Source of the DNA: Dioscorea cayenensis subsp. rotundata
Lineage: Eukaryota; Streptophyta; Magnoliopsida; Dioscoreales; Dioscoreaceae
DNA length: 64,000 nt
NCBI RefSeq assembly: GCF_009730915.1
Contig: NC_052476.1
Coordinates: 20,007,257 to 20,071,256 of the forward strand
Direction of reading: 5' to 3'
Within the stretch, counting starts at the first letter, position 1. Every line of letters begins with the position of its first letter. The notes under the pieces are model-generated. The model saw only the letters and a list, made by a program, of their open reading frames with translations. It did no database searches and was not told where the DNA came from. Made by a program: the position numbers and the translations under genes. Below are positions 49,501 through 63,795 of this stretch, piece after piece.

Positions 49501-51803
49501 ATATATATTTATATAAAGGCTACTAATAGTATGAATTATTTCATAATGTAGATTAATTATTTTATAATTAATGTTAAATATACAAGAATGTGATAATTGG
49601 TGTAACAAAATGAGTAGAGTGGGTGGGAGTAGTGATGGAATGGGATTGATAACTACTAAGTATTTAAATTGGTCTAGTCTTTGATTAATGAACTTTATGG
49701 CCAAATACAAACAAAAGTCCAAATCAAATTTGATTCTATTTTTAATTTGTCTTAGTGCATTGTTTATTATATAAAATAGAAATTAAATAATAAATTAAGT
49801 TTTATTTTTTTGTTATATCGAGAGAGGTATATGAGGGTTTAAAAATAAATTCAGTATATTAGAATTTAAAATTAATACCGAACGGAGCTTAATTTTGGTT
49901 TATGTAAAATTTTTGTGTGTGGTTATATAAACAATATCAAGTAAATTGCATAAATAGTATGATGAAAAAAATAAATAATATTTCATTTTTTTATTTATTA
50001 CTAAATAATAATTTGCATTTAATTGAATTTTCATATAACATATATATATATATATATATTACTGACAATTGTAAAATAGTAAATGTAATGTGATTAAGAG
50101 AACAATTAAAAAAGCATGGGGAAAAACATAAAACACATAAAACTACTCAATAAAAATGATAAAAACTACGACAAACTCAATTAAATTTGGCCTATAAGTG
50201 TATTTACAGTCACCGGTTTAAATAAAAAGATAGTGAAAAATTCGGGATAGCAAACATATGAATTTTTAATTCGTTTTTTTTAAATATGAAGCAGTAGATA
50301 ACCATATAAAGATTATATGGTTAATTCTAATAAAAAAACAAAGGGGTGGGTTGAAATAATTATTAAAATTAAAGTTGTTTCGCTCGGACGAAATATTTAT
50401 TTTAATAAATAAATAATTTTTATTTTATTTTTATGTGGTGCTATATATATATATATTCAAATGAAGTGGACCATGAATTTGGTAGACATCACTGAGTCCC
50501 CATTAAGGAAGCTGAGTGGTCACTGAAAAGCCATTTCTTGCCTTCCATTTCAATTAATTAAATATATATATATAATTTTTTTATAATCATATTCTTTTGT
50601 TAAGATAAATTTCATTATTTTTTGTTTTTTTTTAAATTATATAAATAATTTATTGCTTGACCGACACTTGCATGAATTTAGAGTCCATATGTTCTCTCAT
50701 GTGCATGATGGCCATTCATGTCCTTGTCTATCAATTATTTTTTTATGTGTAACTATGTTCACCACTAGTTATCTTTTCAAGATAATATCAAAATTTACAT
50801 TAATTACAGAAAATATTAATTAATTAATATCAAATCAATTAATTAATTATCGACTTTAATTATAGAAAATAGTAATTAATTAACATTAATTAATTAAATA
50901 GAACAAGATCTTTCACCAATTTTTCATTTTTTCTATAAAAAAAATAATTATAGAAAAGTAGACATTAATTATAAGACTCACCATTATTGATTAAATATAA
51001 ATTTAATTAAAAATAGTAGTCATTAAAAAATTAGTGATAGAAAGATAATTCATGAGATCTTCATTTTTTTCCTTTGATAAAAAATAACAATAATTATAGA
51101 AAACATTAATTAATTGAAAATTTTAAAAATTTGAGAAAAATATATGATGAGATTTTGTGATGAAATGAGATACGCGCGTGTTAGAGATGTGTACAGGTGG
51201 GGTTCGGATCTAGTGGGGTCGGCATCAGTAGACCAAAGGCTTTTGGTTTGATATTTTTTTCGTAAATTAAAAGTTTGAACTTATTATTATATATTATGGT
51301 TTTTTTTTATAAATTTATATATTTTTTTAAATTTTAGGATTTTTATGTCAAAATCAATTTTATTAAGGTTCCTTTTTACTCAAGAAAAATCTTAAGTCAA
51401 AATGATATTACTTTTTCATTATTAGTAAAATGAAATATAACAACTTCACAAAGTAAGGATACATTAAACTAATCCTTCCAATAAATAAATATATGTGAGA
51501 GCAATATATAGCTTATAATTAGAAATTTAGTATTTAATAAAAATATTGAATTTGATATTTTTTCTGTATTATTTTTAAAGTATAAATTATCAAGCATATA
51601 TATATATAATTTAATAATTTAATAATTTATAAAATGTGGGGCAAAGCTTCACTATCATCTTTCTCTTTAGCACCACATGAACTTGGTATAAAAGTTCCTC
51701 CTTTTTTTCTCTTTTCTTTGTCTTTCTGATTTGTGCTGCATTCCAAAGTGGACACAGTGCACATCCACTCAATCATCACAGAAAATTACCCTATTTTCCT
51801 CAT

Positions 51804-51836
<33 letters not shown>

Positions 51837-52792
51837 ACAAAGAAAACTCTTTGTATATTTTTATTTTGATTATATATATAGTGACTGAATTTTCCATTTA
51901 GTTTTTTCATTTTTTATTTTAATCATTTGTCTATTTATTTCTATATTTTTAATATTTTAATAAAATACTGAAAATATCACGGGCACCATCACAAATGGGG
52001 TGTAGGAGAGCACTCGATTAAATTGCATATGCAAAGGTGAAAGGGATATGCGAGTGTTTAGTGAGTAGTTAAAATAGAAATAATTTTAAAATTTTAAATT
52101 TAATAATAAAAATTTTAAAATTCAGAGATATATTAAAGATTTAATATATTTGAAGTTTTTTTTGGTTAAACCAAAAGACTTAACCTGCTCTTACCTTACA
52201 CACACACACACACATATATATATATAATTTTCTAAAAAAAAAAATTAAAACTTTTTCCCTAATATTTTCAAATAACAAAATAAATCATTTAATAATAATA
52301 ATAATAATAATAATAATACAATTCACTGCCTTCCATGGTTTTTCCTTGTTCTTCTCATTCAATGCTTTTGGAGATTTTTCCCATCCTCATTCTCTCCTGC
52401 CACTCATTTGTCCTCTTCCTCTCTGCTCCCTTTCAGCACAACCTCTGTCTCTCTCTCTCTCTCTCTTTCTTGTTGGAGTGGATTGGTTGAAAGGTTGGAG
52501 GAGTTGAAGGGCATTTCCTTCATGATTCCATGTGCTTGGATTGCTTTTATTTAATCTTTGGAGAGCGAGGAATGCCATAGGAAAGAGGACAAACTACAGT
52601 TGTGTTCTGCTGGACTTCCTCTACCTCTGGAGATCCCTTTCCTGGTTCCAGCTGCCACCTTTCCCCATTTTGATCCACCTTCCTTTGTGATTCTGGCCTT
52701 TGATTGCTGTTTTTCTCAAAAAAGGTCTCACCTTTGGGAGTTTTTCTTGTTTTTTTGGAAAGAGTGAGATGTGAGCAGGATCTGTTGCTAAG
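46516..52792. other. Gene-poor AT-rich region and MAPK upstream region
   Basis: About 6 kb with no gene on either strand. Microsatellites include (AT)n at ~51804-51831, (AAT)n at ~52290-52319 and several TATATA runs (for example ~48967-48990, ~50040-50060). 47968-48018 has degenerate GGTTTAG/AGTTTAG blocks. From ~52320 the sequence becomes less AT-rich and probably holds the promoter and leader of the MAP kinase, including a (CT)n tract at 52444-52467. Confidence 0.5.
52444..52467 (+). repeat. (CT)n tract in the presumed MAPK leader
   Basis: CTGTCTCTCTCTCTCTCTCT type run ~330 bp upstream of the MAPK ATG. Pyrimidine-rich tracts of this kind are common in plant core promoters and leaders. Confidence 0.6.
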
Positions 52793-56164
<3,372 letters not shown>

Positions 56165-56502
56165 ATTAAATTCGGCGATGTAGCTTCATTTCTATGACGG
56201 TATCGGAGAGTTTTTTTTCGATACTTTGGACTAGCATTATGTTTTCGCTGTAAATGTTATCGATGTAACTTTGCACATACACTGACCAGGTCAATATTGT
56301 TGTTGTTGATGATGATGTTGTTCATTTCTGAGGAGTCTAAACCTTAGTTCAACAATAAGGAAATCAAAATGAAGAACAAGAATGTAATGTACCTTGTTGT
56401 TTCTTTTTCTTGTATTTTATTTAGACATTTTCTTTAATTATGTTAAGGAAAAACATCAGCATATATATATTTCTGTTCTTAAAGTTTTTATAATTTTTCT
56501 TT

Positions 56503-56815
56503 GGTATAATCATCAAAATAGTCCATGAGCTTTTTCTCTCTTTTTTTTTGGTCCCTCTACTCAGAAATGCTCCTGACTAATCTCTCTACTTTTGAAAATG
56601 TATCCACTTAATTAAAAATATTCTCAACCAGTCCATCTACTTTTAAAAATATACCCACTTGGAGAGACACATTTCTAAAAGTAGAGGAAATGGTTGGGAC
56701 TATTTTTAACTAAGTGACACATTTTCAAAAGTAGAGGGATTAGTCGGGAGAATTTCTGAGTAGAGAGACCAAAAAAGAAGAGAGAAAAGTAGGGGACCAA
56801 CTAGGGTATTATACC
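56503..56815. repeat. Fold-back MITE, Mutator-type family (copy 2)
   Basis: Inverted repeat opening GGTATAATCATC and closing GGGTATTATACC, with inner arms sharing CTCTACTCAGAAATGCTCC and its complement. Flanking 9-mers TTTTTCTTT (56494-56502) and CTTTTCTTT (56816-56824) agree at 8 of 9 bases, consistent with Mutator-type insertion. Related to 2345-2645. It lies ~340 bp downstream of the MAPK stop codon. Confidence 0.75.
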
Positions 56816-56873
56816 CTTTTCTTTTAATTTTGTTGCTTAAAAGAAGATTATTATTTTTCAATTAAAAATAACA

Positions 56874-57036
56874 ATGAAATTAAAAGAGAGCTAGTTACAA
56901 ATAATTTCTGGATGATTAGGGGGTGTCAAGAAAAATAAAATTATTGGGAAAGGGAGAGTGACTAGTAATTTCTGAAAATTGAGGGGGTGTAATGTAAAAA
57001 CCTCATTTATTTACAGTCATTATACAAAAATAACGT
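56874..57036. repeat. Direct repeat flanking the Pack-MULE (left copy)
   Basis: TGAAATTAAAAGAGAGCTA through GGGAAAGG-GAGAGTGACTA, TAATTTCT, GAGGG and CATTATAC. The same order recurs right of the Pack-MULE at 60685-60840, implying that the target was a tandem duplication. Confidence 0.75.
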
Positions 57037-57044
57037 TGAAATTA

Positions 57045-57395
57045 GGTTTAATCCCCTAATTAGTCCCTATAAGTAGGTCAACATGACTCTTTAGTCCCTC
57101 TAATCTAATTTGACCTCCAGAAGTCCCTTTATTTTTTGGATTGAGAAATCCTAGTCCAGAAGCTAACAGACTGGTTTCTCCGTTGATAATTGTTGACGTG
57201 ACATTTTTTCAGATTAAAATATGATGAAACTAATTTAAAAAACCCTAAATGCAGTTTAGTGACTAACTAACTCTCACTTAATGTTTCTGATCTAGATCCA
57301 AATAGGATCAAGACCCGAAGCATTAACAACCTAAATCCTTCATTTTCATCATCTTCTTCTTTTTGTTCTTCTTCTTTCTCCATTAACCCTTCCCT
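57045..57395 (+). repeat. Left terminal inverted repeat of the Pack-MULE
   Basis: Reads GGTTTAATCCCCTAATTAGT through CATTAACCCTTCCCT. The complement of 60339-60683 runs in parallel over its whole length, with a few indels (for example around 57170-57180 and in the TTC-rich part near 57355-57375). Confidence 0.92.
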
Positions 57396-57418
57396 CCATC
57401 TTCATCCTTCAACTTAAT

Positions 57419-60125
57419 GTGTCGGCCTGAGCGACGTTGCGAGCCATGGAAGTGAGAAGAGCGATGCCGTGCTTAGTTGCAGCGATGGTGTTTGTCATGG
57501 GCGCGTTGACAACGAGACATCCATGCACCGTCCCTGCCTAGAGATCAACGTTGTCGATCCCAATGCCAGCGCGGCCAACAACCTTAAGCTGGCTGCGCGC
57601 CGCCTCAAACACCTCACGCGTGACCTTCGTCCCGCTCCTCACTATCAACGCATCGCACAGCGAGATCTTTGCGCAGAGCTCCTCATGTGACAAATTATAA
57701 GAGCAATCTACGTTCGAGAACTCACGAAGGAGTGCCAACCCAGCTTCCCCAAGCTTCTCGGCGACAAGGACGGTGGGTTTGGCATCCGCCGCGGAAGCTG
57801 TCACGTCCCAGCCCAACAGCCGGGCCCGAGAACAGATCGGCCGCATCCAATGGGACTAGGCCCCACTGGGTGCAAGGCCTCAGCTAAAACCTGGTCAGAG
57901 TCTTTTCTAACAAGCAGATATGAATAGAACATAAAAGCACAAATAGGATACTGGAAACTGAAATACTACAAGTACGGACTTTAACAGCCCTATAGAATAC
58001 AAATACAACCCAACAGTTCGCAAATTACAAATACAGTCAGAATACAAGTCTTACACTCTCAAGAAGGTAATATAGAGATATTGATAAAAGCAGACAATAC
58101 GACCCCCAGACAACCCCTGATCCTAGACTTGATCTTCTCCTGCGAGAATAGAATTCACAAAGTGCATGAACCACAAGGGCCCAGTAGGATCGCAGAAAAC
58201 AACAAATATAGCAGATATTGCAGAATAATAGCTCATGCTTCATACAGAATACTGAAAATACGCAGAATACTGGAATAATCCAAAAACACGAAAAACACGC
58301 AGAAATACATCTCCCTGGCTAATAACAGAAATCAACATCACGAGGCTGGATTTTCGACTATGAAGTCGGAACAGAACATAACGTAACGTAATATCAATCA
58401 CTGTAGCCTGGGATCTTCGACCGCAGTCGGGGGGTAGCGCTACTACAGAAAACATGTGCACATGGCTAGGACTTACTCCTCCTAGTTGGGCGAGCCAGGA
58501 ATGGAGATGTACAAAAAACCGCAGAAAAATACTGTAATCACGCATGGAGGAATTCATCGAATAAATAATGCAAATAAGAAAATAAATAAATAAACATAAA
58601 TATCACGCAAATAAATAAATAAATAAAATTATTAAACAATGCAATAATTAAATAATAATTATTGCCAGAAATACGGAATACACAGTGCGAGAGCCTACCT
58701 GGCTCCGAGCTACAGAGTTGGGTTCACCAAGTCCCGCGAACTACAGCTCGGTATGGATCTACCCAAACAGAATATTCTAACTTAGGTTACAAAACTTGGG
58801 CCGGGCCTAAATTACGACTATAGCCCGAGCTAATTCAACAAATAAAAGAGTTCATAGCTAGCAATTAAAGGTTTTCACAAAAATTTAGCTAAGCAATTAA
58901 AATTCTCCATAAAAGCTTTAATCATAACACCATCACAATTAGCTTTCCAAGATTAAAATCAATACAATCCCATGATTCTGAATATATAAATTAATATTTC
59001 TAACATGCACCACAAGCATTTAAGCAATACTAAAAATAAAATTAAACATTAGCATGGACACAGGATTTGGACGAATTTTCAATGAAAAGAAATTTCTAAA
59101 TCATGAAATGCATGCATACCCACACACATACACATATATTTATATACATAACAACAAATAATCAACTAACTTATAACATGGCTGCATACTCACAATGTCA
59201 AGCTTACAAACATGAAAACCTATATTCAAATAATTTAAAACATGAATGCTAATTTACATGTCCAAACTTACAAGATGCATACACAAATATTATAATTAAA
59301 TTATAGGCATCCCTTGGTAGATACAAGCTTGCAAAATCATGAGAGATAAATAAAATCTTAACAAAATAAGGCTGCAGATTCCAAACCTCTCTATATTGCA
59401 ACATGCACACATAGAATTTAAGCTTAAAATTACAAAGGCATGCTACACATAATTATTGAAAATGACCAAAAACACTCAATGACATGAAAAACATGCTCAA
59501 ATAAATTCTCAGATAAACATACATGCTTGGCACTAACAAAACAATTAAAACAAGACAATAAAAAATCTCAGAATTATGAAGAAAATAACAAGTTTACCTC
59601 TAAGCTTGTTGGTGACAAGTTCCATTCAAAAACCAAGCTTAAAGAGAAAAAAAATTGACACAAAAATTCGGCCAAGGTTGAGTTGTTTCAAGGATAAGAG
59701 AGTTTGGAGAGCATGGTGATTGGTTGCACAGCTAAGCCTTTAAAAGCAACCCGTAAACTCAATTATAAGTCTCCACTAATCAACAACAGGCAAACCAATA
59801 ATTCCACTTCAGTCAAGATCCGGAAAATAAGGGCAATGAAACAAACAGTAGGGCCCACTCACCAAACACTCAGTCAAACCAGTCAAAGTAGGAAAAAAAG
59901 AAATTTTACAAACATTACAGAAGCAGAGGCAGCGGAGATATGTGGGTGCTGAGACTCAGTGATTCGTGCGATCGGAGAGATCGCAGGGAGGCGGACGGCG
60001 GAGCCAAGGAAGGAACAACGGTATCTAAAGCCGCGGAGGGAGATGGAGAGCATGGAAGTGGGGATGGATTCCGAGAGCTTGACGCCTGGGGAGATGGCGA
60101 GCTTGGCGGGAGCGAGCGCGGCCAT
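57419..60125 (-). pseudogene. Captured 5' fragment of D-3-phosphoglycerate dehydrogenase, plastid form
   Basis: The parent enzyme makes 3-phosphohydroxypyruvate in the plastid, the first step of serine synthesis by the phosphorylated pathway. The fragment begins at ATG 60125 with a Ser/Arg-rich plastid transit-type sequence (to ~59925). It continues after the LTR from 57793 with [49 protein letters not shown], then a TAG at 57540-57538. Beyond the stop, CLVVNAPMTNTIAATKHG and MARNVAQAD remain readable down to ~57419, where it meets the terminal repeat. So only about the first third of the enzyme was captured; the NAD-binding core, catalytic residues and ACT domain are absent. It is broken by truncation, a nonsense codon and the LTR insertion. 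Confidence 0.92.
57799..59919. mobile_element. Solo LTR inserted in the PGDH fragment
   Basis: 2121 bp beginning TGTCACGTCCCAGCCC and ending ACATTACA (TG...CA), flanked by the 5 bp target duplication GAAGC (57794-57798 and 59920-59924). No second LTR, primer site or coding domain lies inside. Its 5' start motif does not recur within it, so it looks like a solo LTR left by recombination. The large size fits a Gypsy-type element, but the family could not be assigned. It splits the transit region of the captured gene exactly, since the frame continues across once the LTR and one GAAGC are ignored. Confidence 0.85.
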
Positions 60126-60338
60126 GGTTTTGGATCTTGGGGGAGAAAGTGCTGGCCTTTGTTTGGACGAGCTTCCACAAAAATGGCGCTTTTTGGTTCG
60201 AGGAAAAAAGGAGTACTGGATCTAGTCTTATATAATGGTCGGGGATCTTTTTTTCTATTTTTAGTCCCTTGGAATTCCAGAATTGCAATGTGTAGTTTTT
60301 GTTCAAGATCTCAAGTTTGAAAGGTTTGGGTGTAGGGG

Positions 60339-60683
60339 ATGCAGGGAAGGGTTAATGGAGAAAGAAGAACAAAAAGAAGAAGACGATGAAGATGAAGGAT
60401 TTAGGTTGTTAATGTTTTGGGTCTGGATCCTATTTGCATCCGGATCCGAAACATAAAGTGAGAGTTAGTTAGTCACTAAACTGCATTTAAGGTTTTTTAA
60501 ATTAGTTTCATCATATTTTTAATCTGAAAAAATACCATGTCAGCAATTATTAACGGAGAAACCAACGTCTGAACTAGGATTTCTCAATCCAAAAAATAGA
60601 GGGACTTCTGGAGGCCAAATTAGATTAGAGGGACTAAAAGGGCATGTTGACCTACTTATAGGGACTAATTAGGGGATTAAACC
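60339..60683 (-). repeat. Right terminal inverted repeat of the Pack-MULE
   Basis: Complement of the left repeat. Ends ...GGGGATTAAACC at 60683, followed directly by TTGAAATTA. Confidence 0.92.
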
Positions 60684-60684
60684 T

Positions 60685-60840
60685 TGAAATTAAAAGAGAG
60701 CTAATAAAAAATAATTTTTGAATAATTAGAGTTGTCAAGGAAAATAATAAAATGATGAGAAAAGGAGAGTGACTATTAATTTCTAAAAAGTGAGGGTGTG
60801 TATTGTAAAAACCAAGTCATTATACACAAAAACCCCTAAA
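60685..60840. repeat. Direct repeat flanking the Pack-MULE (right copy)
   Basis: Partner of 56874-57036, with TGAAATTAAAAGAGAGCTAA, GAGAGTGACTA, TAATTTCT and TCATTATACA blocks in the same order. It forms part of the upstream region of the mTERF4-like gene. Confidence 0.75.
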
Positions 60841-60850
60841 AAATTTAAAA

Positions 60851-60876
60851 TTTATATCTATATATATATATAAATA
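60851..60876 (+). promoter_or_regulatory. Probable TATA region of the mTERF4-like gene
   Basis: TATATCTATATATATATATAAAT about 60-85 bp upstream of the ATG, followed by a CT-rich leader (TCTATCTTCTCTTCCACTTC). Repetitive TA makes the exact box uncertain. Confidence 0.45.
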
Positions 60877-60935
60877 TCCATCCATCTTCGCTCTATCTTC
60901 TCTTCCACTTCTCCATTCAATCGCTGGAGCTCGCC

Positions 60936-62411
60936 ATGAAATCCATGGCGACCACCGCCATGGCCAAACCCTCGCTTTTCTCCTCACTTCGCATGCAACT
61001 CGCGAAGCCCCACCCCTCTCCCCGCCGCTCATACGTCCGCGCCTCACCCCCCTCCCCTTCCACCCTCTACGCTCGCCCCAGCCTCCAGCAGATGAAGATC
61101 CAGAGCGCCGAGAACCGCGCCCGCGTCTACGACTTCCTCCGCTCCATCGGCATCGTCCCCGACGAGCTTGAAGGTCTGGAGCTCCCCGTCACCGTCGAAG
61201 TCATGCGCGATCGCATCGATTTCCTTCATTCCCTCGGCCTCACCCTTGACGACATCAACAACTACCCCCTCGTCCTCGGATGCAGTGTCAAGAAGAACAT
61301 GATCCCCGTCCTCGACTACCTCGGCAAGCTCGGCGTTCGCAAATCCACCTTCACCGAGTTCCTCCGAAGGTATCCCCAGGTACTCCATTCCAGCGTCGTC
61401 ATTGATCTCGCTCCCGTCGTCAAGTACTTGCAAGGCATGGATATCAAAGCTGGAGACATCCCTAGGGTTCTCGAGAAGTACCCGGAGTTGCTAGGGTTCA
61501 AGCTTGAAGGCACAATGAGCACTTCCGTTGCGTATTTGGTTGGAATCGGCGTTGCAAGGAGAGAAATTGGGCGAATTCTCACTAAATTTCCTGAATTGCT
61601 AGGAATGCGAGTGGGGAGAGTGATCAAGCCTTTCGTCGAACACCTTGTGTGCATTGGCTTGCCAAGACTAGCAGTTGCAAGATTGATTGAGAAACAGCCC
61701 CAAATTCTAGGGTTTGGATTGGAGAACAGAGTGAAGCCCAATGTTGAAGCTCTAGTTGAGTTTGGTGTTAGAAATGAGGCTATTCCATCAGTCATAGCTC
61801 AGTATCCTGATATTATCGGTATCGAATTAATGCCGAAGCTTGCTTTGCAGCAGAGTTTATTCGAAAGCAGCATTTTGATAGGCCGGGAAGATTTCGGGAG
61901 GGTGCTTGAGAAAATGCCTCAGGCTGTTAGTCTCGCCCGGGGGACGATTTTGAAGCATGTCGATTTCTTTACAGGGAATGGTTTTATGTTGAGTCAAGTG
62001 AGTAGGATGGTCGTCGGTTGCCCGCAGTTGCTTGCTTTGAATCTTGATGTTATGAAGATGAGTTTCGAGTATTTTAAAGCCGAAATGGATAGGGATTTGG
62101 AGGCCTTGGTTGAGTTCCCGGCTTTCTTTACTTATGGTCTTGAGTCGGCAATTAGGCCTAGGCAGCAGATGATTGCGAAGAAAGGAGTTGAGTGTTCTTT
62201 GGCATGGATGCTTAATTGCACTGATGAGAAGTTCAAAGAGAGAATGAGTTATGAGTCAATTGGTATCGAGGAAATGGAGGTGGAATCATCGGCATTTGAT
62301 ATGAATTCTTTGTTAGAGCCTAGGGAAGAAGATGATGAAGATGATGAAGATGATGAATTAGAGCATGAGGATGATTTGGATGATGAGGATAGTGATGATG
62401 AGTATGTGTGA
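60936..62411 (+). CDS. mTERF4: mTERF family protein, chloroplast mTERF4/BSM/RUG2-like
   Basis: mTERF proteins are helical-repeat nucleic-acid binders. The mTERF4 subgroup (Arabidopsis BSM/RUG2) acts in chloroplast group II intron splicing and plastid development. A single open exon encodes 491 residues. The first ~55 are Ser/Pro/Arg-rich with few acids, a plastid transit-type sequence. From ~70 to ~410 come successive ~30-residue mTERF repeats with the Leu/Pro pattern (YPLVLGCSVKKNMIPVLDYL, YPELLGFKLEGTMSTSVAYL, FPELLGMRVGRVIKPFVEHL, QPQILGFGLENRVKPNVEAL). The tail (455-491) is a nearly continuous Asp/Glu stretch coded by GATGA repeats, as in mTERF4 orthologues. There is a second in-frame ATG three codons later; the first was chosen because it precedes the transit region. 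The intronless structure is normal for the family. Confidence 0.92.
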   Translation: MKSMATTAMAKPSLFSSLRMQLAKPHPSPRRSYVRASPPSPSTLYARPSLQQMKIQSAENRARVYDFLRSIGIVPDELEGLELPVTVEVMRDRIDFLHSLGLTLDDINNYPLVLGCSVKKNMIPVLDYLGKLGVRKSTFTEFLRRYPQVLHSSVVIDLAPVVKYLQGMDIKAGDIPRVLEKYPELLGFKLEGTMSTSVAYLVGIGVARREIGRILTKFPELLGMRVGRVIKPFVEHLVCIGLPRLAVARLIEKQPQILGFGLENRVKPNVEALVEFGVRNEAIPSVIAQYPDIIGIELMPKLALQQSLFESSILIGREDFGRVLEKMPQAVSLARGTILKHVDFFTGNGFMLSQVSRMVVGCPQLLALNLDVMKMSFEYFKAEMDRDLEALVEFPAFFTYGLESAIRPRQQMIAKKGVECSLAWMLNCTDEKFKERMSYESIGIEEMEVESSAFDMNSLLEPREEDDEDDEDDELEHEDDLDDEDSDDEYV

Positions 62412-62796
62412 ATTTTGTAAAGCATTAGACAGAGGAGCAACTTCTTCACTGGTATGAGTTTTTTGTGCTATTAAAGTGTCATATCTTGAAATGGTAATAT
62501 CCATCAATTTGTTATAATACTCATGATTATGGTCTTTGAAGAAACTCTTTGTATTGTTTTGTGACTCCATTGAAGTTGTACTTTGTTTGAACACTAGCTT
62601 TTCTTAGGTATGCAACCATGTACCAAAATGAGCACATATGATACAATAAACATCTCATTGCCTTCATTTATGGTAAATCATTTGTTCATGCATAGCAATG
62701 TCATTAATTCTTGGAATACTGTATAAATACCCACAGTAGAGTTTTACATAGACCAACCTTTGTGACTATAAAAATCTATTGTCTTTACAAATTTAA
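62412..62796. other. Intergenic, convergent 3' flanks
   Basis: Short region between the mTERF4-like stop and the stop of the minus-strand membrane protein gene. Probably the two 3' UTRs. No other feature seen. Confidence 0.5.
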
Positions 62797-63795
62797 TCAG
62801 AAACGATACAATAAAGAACCGAGCTGATTCATTGTTTGATATATCCAGCGGAGAACCTGAAAGTTCACCAAAGAAAACAAGTTAAGGAAAAGAAACATAG
62901 AAATCTCTTGATTTGTTGAAATGGTTTGAATCATTACTGAGAAACAATGAATTAGAACATCCCTGTTGGACAAACCCTGCAAAATTCTAGTTTCTATCTA
63001 CTCTGCCCTCTGAAGCCATCCCATCTACAGTCAAAACTCAGAAGTTCAGTAAATAATTCCAATGGGCGGTAAAATGAGTGGCGATACTCGATAACAATGT
63101 AAAAGAAATAAAAAATAAAAAATAAAAAATACCTTCCATGTATACATCAGAAAGAAGACAATGGTATCTGCAGACCAAACAACTGCGAATGATTTCCATA
63201 CAAATGGAATCAAAATGTTGATTAATGGTATAACAAGAAACAGATAATTCAGAGCTTCTTTCTCATTTTTCGAGCAATCTCGTGCTCTGAGGGAAGGAAT
63301 GGCTGCAACCAAAGAATAAATTCCTGTCGTATAAGTAATCAAAAGAACACAAACACATACATTACACTTTTTTTTTCCCGTGACTATTAACACTATGTAA
63401 TCAATCTGCGCCGCACATGACAATAGCTAAACCTCCAAATGTAGAGTTTTTGAAGGTTTTTTAAAGAGAGAACTTACTGAACATCCAAATGGACCACATT
63501 CCCATTAATCTCCAAATGTCAGGTTCATTGGATGGGAAAACGAGGTTGAAAGAAAGAGCTCCACCAAGTAACATGGAGACATAACCTTGAACTTCAAAAA
63601 GAGTATACAGAGCAGTGCCTGGCACAGCAGGGTTCTTGCTTGCTGTGGAAGCCCTTGGTGCAAATGTTGCTGCAGTTTTCTGAACAGCCTGATGACGACG
63701 CAGAACCATAAGAAAGAATATCAAACATATACTCGTCAACATATACAAAATTGACAAAACGATAGAAAAAGAGAAAGACATCCTGCAGCAATCTT
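62797..63795 (-). CDS. Conserved plant membrane protein of unknown function (5' exon outside or unrecognised)
   Basis: Exons (minus): 63795-63478, 63302-63133, 62856-62797, joined by GT-AG introns. Opens with DCCRMSFSFSIVLSILYML, a hydrophobic segment, then a polar stretch and PGTALYTLFEVQGYVSMLLGG, LVFPSNEPDIWRLMGMWSIWMF, IPSLRARDCSKNEKEALNYLF and a hydrophobic pair IPLINILIPFVWKSFAVVWSADTIVFFLMY. Four or so membrane passes are likely. The family is widespread in plants, but I know of no assigned function. The upstream acceptor at 63797-63796 (TTTAG) is in phase with an expected first exon, which was not found up to 64000, so the gene is partial here. Confidence 0.75.

Larger units (their letters stand above)
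57045..60683. mobile_element. Pack-MULE carrying a phosphoglycerate dehydrogenase gene fragment
   Basis: Long inverted terminal repeats (57045-57395 and 60339-60683, ~345 bp, roughly 90 percent alike) start GGTTTAATCCCCTAATTAGT. They are flanked by a perfect 9 bp target duplication TTGAAATTA (57036-57044 and 60684-60692). There is no transposase. Between the repeats lies the 5' part of a plastid PGDH gene, interrupted by a 2121 bp solo LTR. Established knowledge: MULEs that capture host gene fragments are Pack-MULEs. The element without the LTR would be about 1.5 kb. Its right end is ~240 bp upstream of the mTERF4-like ATG. Confidence 0.93.

Noticed and set aside
57799-59919. Complete LTR retrotransposon or TRIM
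   Set aside because: No second LTR start, primer site, purine tract or coding domain is visible; a solo LTR explains the ends and target duplication.
61044-61795. Minus-strand ORFs of 129 and 159 codons inside mTERF4
   Set aside because: Shadows of the plus-strand gene caused by its codon use and GC content; no independent support.
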